This document shows positions 1 through 8,726 of a stretch of 64,000 nucleotides of DNA, piece by piece. Both the position numbers and the translations under genes were made by a program. The notes below the pieces were generated by a model, which saw nothing but the letters and a program-made list of their open reading frames with translations, was not told the origin of the DNA and made no database searches. Within the stretch, counting starts at the first letter, position 1; every line of letters begins with the position of its first letter. Source of the DNA: JACOTV01 sp964579395 (lineage in GTDB: Bacteria; Patescibacteriota; Microgenomatia; UBA1406; GWC2-37-13); NCBI GenBank assembly GCA_964579395.1, contig CAZOFT010000001.1:62001-126000 (forward strand). Reading direction: 5' to 3'.

Positions 1-540
<540 letters not shown>

Positions 541-554
541 TCCATCTCTTTGAT

Positions 555-581
555 TTGTCAAATACAAAACGATAGTATAAT
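555..581 (+). promoter_or_regulatory. Promoter upstream of the CDP-alcohol phosphatidyltransferase-like gene
   Basis: A TTGTCA hexamer at 555-560 and a perfect TATAAT at 576-581 are separated by 15 nt, slightly short. The expected transcript start near 588 would leave a leader of about 55 nt before ATG 644. It lies just after the end of 23S rRNA. Confidence 0.5.
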
Positions 582-643
582 ATCGTGATACGCAAATTCT
601 CACCCTTCGCAGTGTTTGTATGAGCACCTGCAAATAGTATCTC

Positions 644-1210
644 ATGAGTGTTCTTGAACGAATACGTGAATCCCGCTGGCGCTACGGTCCACCGTGGGCA
701 ATGACATTGTCACGCCCGGTGTTAGGTGGTGCTGCTACATACGAAATTTGGCATGACCATCCCTGGAGCGCACTCGGACTCATGGTTCTTGCGCAAGCAT
801 CAGATACTGATGGGTGGGTAGCGCGTAAACTCCATGCAACTTCCCGTGCCGGCGAAATCGCCGATCCGGCAACTGATACCGTATTGCGCGTAGAAACCGC
901 AGCCACACTTGCCCCAATCATCAATCCCATCATGGGTATTGCTGCACTTGCCGCAGAAGCGACAAACCTGGCACTGAATGCCAAGCTGCAAAAAGGTGCT
1001 ATATCCAATGGCGCTATTGTTCCCACAGAAGCCAAAGAAGGCACTGTCATACAAAGCGTTGGGGCATCAATGGTGATGTTGGGTGAGGCAGCCGGGAAGC
1101 CGACACTTACTGCACTCGGAGGCGTGAGCGTTGCCGCAGGATCAATGCGTCGAACAGCTGGCTATATCAGGCTTTATACAAACGGTGGACACCGTCAGAA
1201 AACTGTCTGA
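644..1210 (+). CDS. CDP-alcohol phosphatidyltransferase-like membrane protein
   Basis: The 188-residue product matches the CDP-alcohol phosphatidyltransferase family, which transfers a phosphatidyl (or related) group from a CDP-alcohol to a polar alcohol in the membrane (e.g. PgsA). The signature region near residues 53-80 reads DTDG, then AR, then G after eight residues, then D-x3-D, matching the second part of the family motif D-x2-D-G-x2-A-R-x8-G-x3-D-x3-D. The first Asp is out of register by one residue: the position three before the second Asp is Ser, and an Asp sits at minus two. Length fits PgsA-type enzymes. Hydrophobic segments follow the motif. It stands first downstream of the rRNA, with a short membrane protein gene 53 nt behind. 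The substrate cannot be told. Confidence 0.7.
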   Translation: MSVLERIRESRWRYGPPWAMTLSRPVLGGAATYEIWHDHPWSALGLMVLAQASDTDGWVARKLHATSRAGEIADPATDTVLRVETAATLAPIINPIMGIAALAAEATNLALNAKLQKGAISNGAIVPTEAKEGTVIQSVGASMVMLGEAAGKPTLTALGGVSVAAGSMRRTAGYIRLYTNGGHRQKTV

Positions 1211-1263
1211 TCCAACCCAAAACGATATATGAACACTATCAAATTATTACGACAATGTGAATT

Positions 1264-1560
1264 ATGAGTAGCGAACACTCAGCAACAATTTCCCAACGCG
1301 CCGGCTGGACATTTGCCGGCGCCTACAACTCAGTCATGGGTGGGCTCACTGCGGGTATGTATACGCATGCGGTGCATGAAGTTTCCACTGTTCAATCAAC
1401 TGAAATCGGCAGCACCGTTGGCCTGCTTACCGCAGCTGCTTGCGCACTGCTGTACCGCCGCGACCGCCGAGTGCGCGCGCGCGAAGCACAAGAGCGATCC
1501 GCCATCACGCCACAACAACTGCCGGCACTCACCGCAGCAACTGCCGAAATCGCTTCCTAA
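1264..1560 (+). CDS. Small membrane protein of unknown function
   Basis: The 98-residue product is not a family I recognise. It has two hydrophobic stretches, roughly residues 15-38 and 47-64, followed by an Arg-rich segment (YRRDRRVRAR) and an Ala/Thr-rich tail, suggesting a two-pass membrane protein with the basic tail in the cytoplasm. It follows the phosphatidyltransferase-like gene by 53 nt on the same strand and may be co-transcribed. The start is the first ATG in frame and no ribosome binding site is present. Confidence 0.5.
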   Translation: MSSEHSATISQRAGWTFAGAYNSVMGGLTAGMYTHAVHEVSTVQSTEIGSTVGLLTAAACALLYRRDRRVRAREAQERSAITPQQLPALTAATAEIAS

Positions 1561-1663
1561 TCACTCCGCAACCCAAAACTCGCCAACTCTCCAACGAGCC
1601 AACCCGCAAACCAGAAAACTCACGCCTATACACACTCGTATCTGATTCATCTATACTGTGCCC

Positions 1664-2152
1664 ATGCATATTATGGGAATAGACTCCGGTATCGAGCGTG
1701 TCGGCTGGGCGGTATTTGATAAAGACGAACGAAGCGGACAAAGCAGCACATACATCGCTTCGGGATTAATCAAAACGCCTAAAAAAGCAGTCGAATTGCG
1801 ACTCTTGCAAATATATGACGAGCTGGAGGAGCTTATTACCAAACACGCTATTCGCGAGCTTGCAATTGAGCAGCTTTTTTTCTTCAAAAACCAAAAAACC
1901 GTCATTCCGGTGGCTCAAGCGCAAGGAGCTGTGCTGACCGTCTGCGCCAAACACGGCATACCGGTCACATTTCTTACGCCCTTGCAGATAAAGCAAGCAG
2001 TGACGGGCTACGGAACCGCCGACAAGCTGTCCGTGCAAAAAATGCTTGGACTGACTCTCGGGCTCAAAGATGAGCTCAAACAAGACGACCAAGCAGACGC
2101 TATCGCGTGCGGACTCACGTATTGTTATCGAAATTCGAGCCTGCTACAATGA
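1664..2152 (+). CDS. ruvC: Holliday junction endonuclease RuvC
   Basis: RuvC cleaves Holliday junctions at the end of homologous recombination. The 162-residue product begins MHIMGIDSG, which fits the RuvC N-terminus with its first catalytic Asp in GID-G. A conserved AIEQLFFFKN segment supplies a catalytic Glu, and the C-terminal KQDDQADAIA segment supplies the last catalytic Asp residues. GTG 1658, ATG 1664 and ATG 1673 are all in frame. ATG 1664 fits the family best and lies 6 nt after a TATACT box at 1652-1657, implying a leaderless message. The stop codon lies inside the promoter of gpmI. RuvA and RuvB are not in this window. Confidence 0.93.
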   Translation: MHIMGIDSGIERVGWAVFDKDERSGQSSTYIASGLIKTPKKAVELRLLQIYDELEELITKHAIRELAIEQLFFFKNQKTVIPVAQAQGAVLTVCAKHGIPVTFLTPLQIKQAVTGYGTADKLSVQKMLGLTLGLKDELKQDDQADAIACGLTYCYRNSSLLQ

Positions 2153-2156
2153 CCAC

Positions 2157-3794
2157 ATGAATAAGGTTCTTCTTGTGGTGTTTGATGGGTATGGTATAGC
2201 AGCACCCGGCCCCGGAAACCCGGTCTCACTTGCCAATGTGCAGACCTTGCAGTCCGTATCCTACGCATATCCGAATACTACGCTGAAAGCATCCGGTGAA
2301 GCGGTGGGTCTGCCGGCCGGCGATGTAGGAAACACTGAAGTCGGCCACATCAACCTTGGTGCCGGGAAAATCGTCTATCAGGATTTGCCGCGCATCAATA
2401 TGGCAATTGCCGACGGAAGCTATAACACCAATCCGGCATTTTTGGGAGCCGTTGAACACCTCAGCAAAACGGGCGGAAAGCTACATATCATTGGCCTGGT
2501 GGGACAAGGGTATGTGCATTCCAGCATCGAACACTTGCACGCATTGGTGCATTTTGCCAAAGAGCGAGGAATCCAAAATACCTTTATCCACGCTATAACA
2601 GATGGCCGTGATTCTCCCCCAAAAGCAGGACTAGAAACACTCAAATCACTGCAGGAAAAACTACAGACAGTTGGAGTTGGACGCATCGCATCGGTGATGG
2701 GCCGCTACTGGGCGATGGATCGCGACCACCGTTGGGAGCGTATTGAAAAGGCATATACATGTATTACGCAGGGAGTCGGGGAGAAAGCAACCTCTGTTGA
2801 AGAGGCAGTAAACAACTCTTACAATGCAGATAAGACAGACGAGTTTATCATGCCGACAAATATCTGCGAAAACGGTCAGCCGATTGCGCTTGTACAACAA
2901 GGTGATGCCGTCATTTACTTCAACTTCCGCATTGATCGCCCGCGCGAACTCACCAAAGCATTCATCCTCGATAATTTTGAAAAGGACGCCAACAACAAAC
3001 CCGGCTTCGATCCGTATGCGGTCAAATATAAAAAAACACATCTTGAAGAAGAAGTGAAAAACCAAAGCGAACCGTTTGTCCGCGGACCAAAACTGCAGAA
3101 TCTTTTTTTTGTGACCATGACTGAATATGAGCGAGGGTTGCCAACCAATATTGCATTCCCGCCCTCAATGGTGGACATCCCCTTGGGTCGCGTATTATCT
3201 GAAGCTGGCGTGGCGCAGCTGCGCATGGCAGAAAGTGAGAAGGAACGATTTGTCGGATACTATTTCAACGGCCTTCGCGAAGATGCGTTTGAAGGAGAGG
3301 AGCGCCTAATCACCCCATCACCCAAAGTGCCGACATATGATCAAAAACCCGAGATGTCAGCCTTTGAACAGACTGAGACACTGATTCAAAAAATGCGCGA
3401 AGATAAATACTCATTTATTTTTATCAATTACGCAAATGCGGATATGGTCGGTCATACCGGCAATATCGAAGCATCTGTAAAGGCGGTGCAAGCACTTGAT
3501 CAGTGCATCACAAAAGTAATTGATGTGGCCGGGGAGACGGGATATACAATCCTCATCACGGCAGATCACGGCAATGTAGAGCAAAAAATAAACCCTACGA
3601 CCGGACAGATGTCTACCGAACATACTGCCAATCCGGTACCCTTTATCGCCATCTCACCCGAACTGCAGGGCCGCATGGTACAGCTTGAGAGCGGCATTCT
3701 GGCTGATGTAGCTCCTACGGTGCTGTATCTGATGGGTATTCTTCCGCCGACGAATATGACCGGCCGCAACCTCCTATCCTCACTTGATCAGTAA
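2157..3794 (+). CDS. gpmI: 2,3-bisphosphoglycerate-independent phosphoglycerate mutase
   Basis: GpmI interconverts 3- and 2-phosphoglycerate in glycolysis using two metal ions and a phosphorylated nucleophile. Visible motifs are DGYG (metal Asp, residue 10), GNTEVGH around residue 60, DGRDSPP, NFRIDR, ITADHGN and HTANPVP. The 545-residue length is at the upper end of the family range. In most members the nucleophile motif is NSEVGH; here Thr60 replaces the serine. Thr is the nucleophile in the related phosphopentomutase, so activity is plausible. ATG 2157 lies 6 nt after a TACAAT box (2145-2150), and the frame opens further upstream only inside ruvC. It ends 14 nt from the convergent PfkB gene. 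Confidence 0.93.
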   Translation: MNKVLLVVFDGYGIAAPGPGNPVSLANVQTLQSVSYAYPNTTLKASGEAVGLPAGDVGNTEVGHINLGAGKIVYQDLPRINMAIADGSYNTNPAFLGAVEHLSKTGGKLHIIGLVGQGYVHSSIEHLHALVHFAKERGIQNTFIHAITDGRDSPPKAGLETLKSLQEKLQTVGVGRIASVMGRYWAMDRDHRWERIEKAYTCITQGVGEKATSVEEAVNNSYNADKTDEFIMPTNICENGQPIALVQQGDAVIYFNFRIDRPRELTKAFILDNFEKDANNKPGFDPYAVKYKKTHLEEEVKNQSEPFVRGPKLQNLFFVTMTEYERGLPTNIAFPPSMVDIPLGRVLSEAGVAQLRMAESEKERFVGYYFNGLREDAFEGEERLITPSPKVPTYDQKPEMSAFEQTETLIQKMREDKYSFIFINYANADMVGHTGNIEASVKAVQALDQCITKVIDVAGETGYTILITADHGNVEQKINPTTGQMSTEHTANPVPFIAISPELQGRMVQLESGILADVAPTVLYLMGILPPTNMTGRNLLSSLDQ

Positions 3795-3808
3795 CGCAAT
3801 ACAAAGCG

Positions 3809-4723
3809 TTAGTTGGCGCCTTTTTTTGCGAGGATTGTCGACGCATATTTGCTGCCGGTTTTCATAGCAAGCTGAATATCTTCGTGACGCATATATGATG
3901 CGATGAATCCTGATGTATATGCATCGCCGCACCCGGTGGTATCCACAATCGTTTTGGTCGGATAGGCCGCTTCAAAATACACTTTATCTGCATGATAGGC
4001 ATAGCTGCCCCGCGCACCGTCTGTGACAACCACGATATCATCTTTCATAAACGGCACATGGCTGAGTACTGATTGGCGAAAATCAATTGTCTCGATATCA
4101 CGCTTAATCATTTGCGCAAATTCATGCGTGTTGACAATGAGGAGGCGGGTGTCTGTAAGAAGCGCCTCAATCTCCTCAAGCGGGCGTGAACAATCTGAGG
4201 TGTTTAGGTTTACCACTGTAAACACATTATTATCACGCAATCGTTTTTTCAGTCGAGCACGATCAGCCACAGGAACATCGGGCATATTGCCAAAATACAC
4301 TGCTCTCACTTTGGTGCGCTCAATCGCATCAATGACTTTTTTCTCAGCCATCGTATGTCGATGAGGAGTCGTATGAGAAAGAATCGTACGTTCACCATTT
4401 GTTCCCAGCAAAATCACTGAAATATTTGTGTCCTTTTGATTAAACAGCACAAACTCAGTATTTACTTTTGCCTTTTTCAGTCGGGCCATAATGCTTTTTC
4501 TGAAAGCGTTGTTTCCTATCATTCCTACAACTGCTGTTTTTAAACCATGTCGACTGGCGCCAATTGCAATATTGGCACCGCCACCACCCACTGAAAGAAA
4601 GAAGTCTTCCAGTCGGTATTTCCCTCCGATCGCGAGAAAGAGGCGGCCGTCTTTTTTTGTCAGGTGATCAGCATTAAAGTAGATGTCTGAGCTGATGTTG
4701 CCGATACTGATAAGATCATACAT
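3809..4723 (-). CDS. PfkB/ribokinase-family sugar or nucleoside kinase
   Basis: The 304-residue product has the ribokinase fold signatures. An N-terminal GNISSD segment is followed by SVGGGGANIA (substrate-binding glycines near residues 43-53), and the C-terminal DTTGCGDAYTSGF holds the catalytic Asp and anion hole. The canonical GAGD is GCGD here. Such kinases phosphorylate sugars or nucleosides with ATP; the substrate cannot be assigned. A TTG codon 15 nt upstream is in frame, but ATG 4723 is preferred because it gives the family start MYDLISIGN and lies 5 nt after a TACTAT box (4734-4729), giving a leaderless arrangement. It is convergent with gpmI. Confidence 0.85.
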   Translation of the reverse strand: MYDLISIGNISSDIYFNADHLTKKDGRLFLAIGGKYRLEDFFLSVGGGGANIAIGASRHGLKTAVVGMIGNNAFRKSIMARLKKAKVNTEFVLFNQKDTNISVILLGTNGERTILSHTTPHRHTMAEKKVIDAIERTKVRAVYFGNMPDVPVADRARLKKRLRDNNVFTVVNLNTSDCSRPLEEIEALLTDTRLLIVNTHEFAQMIKRDIETIDFRQSVLSHVPFMKDDIVVVTDGARGSYAYHADKVYFEAAYPTKTIVDTTGCGDAYTSGFIASYMRHEDIQLAMKTGSKYASTILAKKGAN

Positions 4724-4842
4724 ACCTAATAGTACCAAATAGTGAGCTCAAGTAGTGCCCCCAATACGCATGTGTTGCTGCGCTTTGCCCAAGATCACAC
4801 TACAAACCAACAACTCCCAACTATCTACTATACTATGCTCAT

Positions 4843-5544
4843 ATGATTGTTTGTTATTGCGGAGAAGACACGGCAGCTTCACGAAAGGCATATCAAGACT
4901 ATCTGCAAGCACTGCAGAAAAAAGATCCTCAAGTGCGCTTTGAACAAATAAGTGCAAAAGATTTGCCGGGACTCCTCGTTGGCCCACCTGACTTATCATT
5001 ATTTTCCACGAGTGTCATATACACTATGGAGCAACTCAACAAGCAATTGGGGAGAAAATCAGCAAAGGACACCTACTGGACTGCACTTGACCAGATTGCC
5101 AATGACCCTACGGTGCAGGTGGTGATATGGGAACGGGATCTTCCCAAACGAAGTGTCAGGTATACCAGCGTTGCTGCCATAAAAACCAAAGAAAGTAAGC
5201 CTGACTCAAGCATTTTTTCACTTGTTGCCTTATGTTCTCCCAGTAAGAAAACAGCATTTCTGACAGAGTTGAATCGATTTTGCGATAAAACCAATGAAAT
5301 GTTTGTGTATATCATGCTGGTCAGACACGTTCGAAATCTCGTAGTCATAAGCACCCAACCGGAGCTCGTCAAGCTTCCTCCCTGGCAACTGAATCAAATC
5401 AAAGCTGATGCAAAGGCATGGAAGGACCACAACCTTTTGGGTTTTTATGACAAGCTGATTGCCATCGAAACCAGCCTCAAAACCGGTAAAAACGCCTACA
5501 CAATAAAGCAGTCGCTTGATATACTAGCTTGTTACTATTTATAG
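4843..5544 (+). CDS. DNA polymerase III delta subunit-like protein (HolA-like)
   Basis: The 233-residue product looks like a shortened clamp-loader delta subunit. The N-terminus resembles the degenerate RecA-like fold of HolA. The C-terminal part, with LPPWQLNQIKADAKAW and later a short D/E-x-SLKTGK segment, matches the helical collar region where HolA has the Asp-x3-Lys-Thr-Gly signature. E. coli HolA is 343 residues, so this is small. A TATACT box (4829-4834) ends 8 nt before ATG 4843. It is divergent from the PfkB kinase, with about 120 nt holding both promoters. A HolB-like protein occurs at 62868. The family call is from pattern only. Confidence 0.5.
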   Translation: MIVCYCGEDTAASRKAYQDYLQALQKKDPQVRFEQISAKDLPGLLVGPPDLSLFSTSVIYTMEQLNKQLGRKSAKDTYWTALDQIANDPTVQVVIWERDLPKRSVRYTSVAAIKTKESKPDSSIFSLVALCSPSKKTAFLTELNRFCDKTNEMFVYIMLVRHVRNLVVISTQPELVKLPPWQLNQIKADAKAWKDHNLLGFYDKLIAIETSLKTGKNAYTIKQSLDILACYYL

Positions 5545-5589
5545 TTTGTAATAGTCATTTGTACCAATTGTTAATTTTTTATCCTTTCT

Positions 5590-6990
5590 ATGAATACATC
5601 AGTATTTAAAGCCTACGACATTCGCGGCATATATCCCGACCAATTAAATGAAGAGTCATTTGAGGCAATTACTGCAGCAATTGCTCACTTTTTCAAGAAA
5701 AAACTCGGCAAAGACCATCCTACACTCCTTTTATCGCGCGACATGCGCATTTCGTCACCAAGCCTCTATGAGGTTGCAAAAAAAACGCTCGTCGCCTGCG
5801 GCGTGGAAGTAATTGATGCAGACCTCTTGCCTACACCGACATTTTATTACGGTGTACTGAAATATCAGTATGACGGCGGCATTCACGTGACAGCATCTCA
5901 CAATCCCAAAGAGTATGCTGGCACCAAGTTTGTGCTGAGAGAAGGAAATACTGTTTTGAAAATCGGCAAAACCACCGGCATGCTCGATATCCAGGAACTG
6001 GCTGTCAATAAAAGCTATGACCCCTACACCAACGACGGAAAAGTGACCGAAAGCCCGAACATTCTGGCGGATGAAGTCACTGATGCTTTAAAAGACTTTG
6101 ATATATCTACATTCAAACCGTTTACGGTCGTTGCCGATCCGGCAAACGGTATGGGGGGACTCTATCTGAAAGAGGTCTTCAAACACATTCCGGGTACTCT
6201 TGAGTTCATCAATGAAGAACTTGACGGAACATTCCCGGCGCACCAAGCCGATCCATTGGACTTTGACAACTTAAAGCCCCTTCAGGACTTTGTGCGTGAA
6301 AAACAAGCAGATGTAGGCATGGAGCCGGACGGTGACGGTGATCGTATCTTTTTTGTTGATGAACGTGCAGAAATAGTCCCTGCCACCATGATTACCGCAC
6401 TGATTGCCAGCGAAGCTCTTGCCAAAGATCCAAACGCCAAAATCATCGCTGACATTCGCTACACCCGCAATGTGTCTCACATCGTTGAAAAAGCCGGATC
6501 AAAGATGCTGACCAGCAAGGTCGGACATGCCTTCATCACACAGGATGTAAATACGAACCATGCGTATTTCGCCGGGGAGTCATCAGGACATTTTTACTTT
6601 GGTGAAACAGGCGGCGCCGAATCTGCAGTAAAAGTACTATTGTACGTCTTGCACGCCATGAGCACCAAAGGTCAGCCCCTTTCTCAGATTCTTGCCTCAC
6701 TGCATACATCGTATGAGTCAGGCGAGCGCAATTTTGTGTTGCCGGAGTCGGTAAAAGCAGCTGAATTACTGCAGCAGATTCAAGATGAGCACAAAGATGC
6801 TACGATCTCAAGCCTCGACGGACTGGCAGTTGATTATCCGGATTGGCGCTTTAATATCCGCACATCCAACACCGAGCCGCTTCTTCGCCTGAATGTCGAA
6901 GCAGACACGGAAGCAGATATGAAGTCGCATTTTGATGAACTGACCCGTCGTATTGAAGAAACCGGCGCAACACAAAAAGGTTCACACTGA
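5590..6990 (+). CDS. Phosphomannomutase/phosphoglucomutase
   Basis: This 466-residue enzyme belongs to the alpha-D-phosphohexomutase family, which moves phosphate between C6 and C1 of hexoses. Four family sites are present: the catalytic phosphoserine loop TASHNPKEYAG (about residue 101), the metal loop DGDGDR (about 249), the sugar-binding loop GESSGH (about 328) and the phosphate-binding loop RTSNTEP (about 421). An AYDIRG segment near the N-terminus fits the bacterial PMM/PGM type (AlgC/ManB). It could supply mannose-1-P or glucose-1-P, the latter being the substrate of the cytidylyltransferase at 22337. The start lacks a ribosome binding site and is preceded by pyrimidines. Confidence 0.9.
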   Translation: MNTSVFKAYDIRGIYPDQLNEESFEAITAAIAHFFKKKLGKDHPTLLLSRDMRISSPSLYEVAKKTLVACGVEVIDADLLPTPTFYYGVLKYQYDGGIHVTASHNPKEYAGTKFVLREGNTVLKIGKTTGMLDIQELAVNKSYDPYTNDGKVTESPNILADEVTDALKDFDISTFKPFTVVADPANGMGGLYLKEVFKHIPGTLEFINEELDGTFPAHQADPLDFDNLKPLQDFVREKQADVGMEPDGDGDRIFFVDERAEIVPATMITALIASEALAKDPNAKIIADIRYTRNVSHIVEKAGSKMLTSKVGHAFITQDVNTNHAYFAGESSGHFYFGETGGAESAVKVLLYVLHAMSTKGQPLSQILASLHTSYESGERNFVLPESVKAAELLQQIQDEHKDATISSLDGLAVDYPDWRFNIRTSNTEPLLRLNVEADTEADMKSHFDELTRRIEETGATQKGSH

Positions 6991-7036
6991 GTGATGCAAG
7001 ATTGCTAGACCGGATATCCCGCAAGGGCCAACGCCT

Positions 7037-8644
7037 ATGAGTTCTGTGAATTATATCGAGCTTTCAAAGTACACAAAGTCACTCTTAGAGCATGTCAAAA
7101 AACTCAAAGGTCGACCGGCTCCTGAAGAAGCGCAGAAAATAAGCGTATCCCAGACGGCGACGTTTTTTGCCCTCTTGTATGAGCGAATCCGCAACGCCGT
7201 TGAGTACCGTGAATCAAGCCTGATTCGCCGCTCGGCAATTGAGAGGATACTGAAGAGGCGTTTGTCTATGAACGCCAACGGAAAAGGGGAGGCTGAAAAC
7301 ATCATTCGCGAGTTGCTCTGGGCCCGTTACTTTCCCAACGAATCTCTCTCTGAAGCTGATATCAATCATGTCCAGCATATCATAAACACCTACTTGTTTG
7401 CCCGCCAGGAAATGGGTGCGGGTCAGCCCGGCAAAACCAAAAATCTTATCGGAAGCTTTCTCATGGATATGCTCACCTGTGAAATAGAAGAGATTCTTTC
7501 GCCTGTTGAGGCAAAAAAAGAATCGATGTATCGGTTGTTCGCATTTCAGGTACTCAAAGATAAAGTGGAGTTTAAGGGTGTGCAAAATGTCGATCCGTAT
7601 CCTGCAGTCTATGTTGCATTGGAGCAGGCATTTAGCAAAAGCGATCCTCCTTATTTGCGCTATCATTTATTCTTACTCTCACATGACCGCATATCTCAAA
7701 TGACCCATCACCAGATTGCCCAGGAAACCACCAAGTTGGTCGACCTATTTTCCCATGTAGACAGCATTATTAAAAATCAATATTCTCCACGTATCCAGCG
7801 ATACTTCAAAAAACAAATGGCTCCGTTTTACATACTCTTTCAGCTGATATCAGATGATCCCGAACAGGCAGAAGCAATACTCTGTGACCGCGAGCGCCTC
7901 TGGCAGATGACAGAAAAAATTGCACGGGAAAAGTATGCTCAGTCACATAAACGGCTCAAAACACTCGGATTGAAGGCTATCGTATATATCTTTTTAACCA
8001 AGATGGTGCTGGCGCTTATTTTGGAGCTACCTGTGTCTCAAATGCTGTTTCATGAAGTCAATTACGTGGCACTTGCTGTCAACACACTTCTTCCTCCGTT
8101 TATTATGTTTTTGATTATTGCCCTTAGTCATATTCCGTCTCAACAAAATACCCTTCGTATTTATGATCGAATCATTGATATCATCAACAGCGACATGAGC
8201 TTTGAGACAACCATCGGATACCGAGTGAAACAACTGAAAAAGAAGCGTCCTATGCTGGTGCTTGGATTTAGCATTTTTTACCTTTTTACGTTTATTGCAA
8301 CATTTGGAATATTGTATGAAGCACTGATGCTTATGCATTTTAATATCATCAGCCAACTTATTTTTTACTTTTTTGTAAGTATGGTGACGTTTTTCGGGTA
8401 CCGCGTGCGCCAGACTGCCAAAGAATATCAAGTGTACGAAAAGGATCATTTTCTGCGGCCACTCGGCGACTTTTTCTTTATGCCGGTCCTCTCTGTCGGC
8501 AAGTTTTTAAGCAGCAATGTGTCTAAGCTAAACTTTCTTACTGTCGTCTTTGACTTTCTCATTGAAGCTCCGTTTAAGCTCTTGGTTGAGGTGGTAGAGG
8601 AGTGGGTCAAGTTCGTCAAACAAAAGCGAGAAGAGATTGTTTGA
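7037..8644 (+). CDS. Large membrane protein of unknown function
   Basis: I do not recognise this 535-residue protein. The first 310 residues look soluble and mostly helical, rich in charged residues. Four hydrophobic segments follow at about 315-342, 345-370, 405-435 and 437-458, then an amphipathic C-terminal stretch. The order suggests a cytoplasmic helical domain anchored by a four-helix membrane region. It starts 46 nt after the phosphohexomutase on the same strand, so the two may be co-transcribed, but nothing shows shared function. It converges on the GH63-like gene with an 82-nt gap that contains the inverted repeat AGTCGT-GG-ACGACT (8657-8670) without a T-run. Confidence 0.6.
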   Translation: MSSVNYIELSKYTKSLLEHVKKLKGRPAPEEAQKISVSQTATFFALLYERIRNAVEYRESSLIRRSAIERILKRRLSMNANGKGEAENIIRELLWARYFPNESLSEADINHVQHIINTYLFARQEMGAGQPGKTKNLIGSFLMDMLTCEIEEILSPVEAKKESMYRLFAFQVLKDKVEFKGVQNVDPYPAVYVALEQAFSKSDPPYLRYHLFLLSHDRISQMTHHQIAQETTKLVDLFSHVDSIIKNQYSPRIQRYFKKQMAPFYILFQLISDDPEQAEAILCDRERLWQMTEKIAREKYAQSHKRLKTLGLKAIVYIFLTKMVLALILELPVSQMLFHEVNYVALAVNTLLPPFIMFLIIALSHIPSQQNTLRIYDRIIDIINSDMSFETTIGYRVKQLKKKRPMLVLGFSIFYLFTFIATFGILYEALMLMHFNIISQLIFYFFVSMVTFFGYRVRQTAKEYQVYEKDHFLRPLGDFFFMPVLSVGKFLSSNVSKLNFLTVVFDFLIEAPFKLLVEVVEEWVKFVKQKREEIV

Positions 8645-8726
8645 CACCGCAGCAAGAGTCGTGGACGACTGATCGGAATTGTGGCGTCGTAGAATGTATA
8701 TGCCTTACCGGCCCGTTCGTGGACAC

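Noticed and set aside
8657..8670. AGTCGT-GG-ACGACT as a terminator between convergent genes
   Set aside because: A 2-nt loop cannot close a stable hairpin and no T-run follows.
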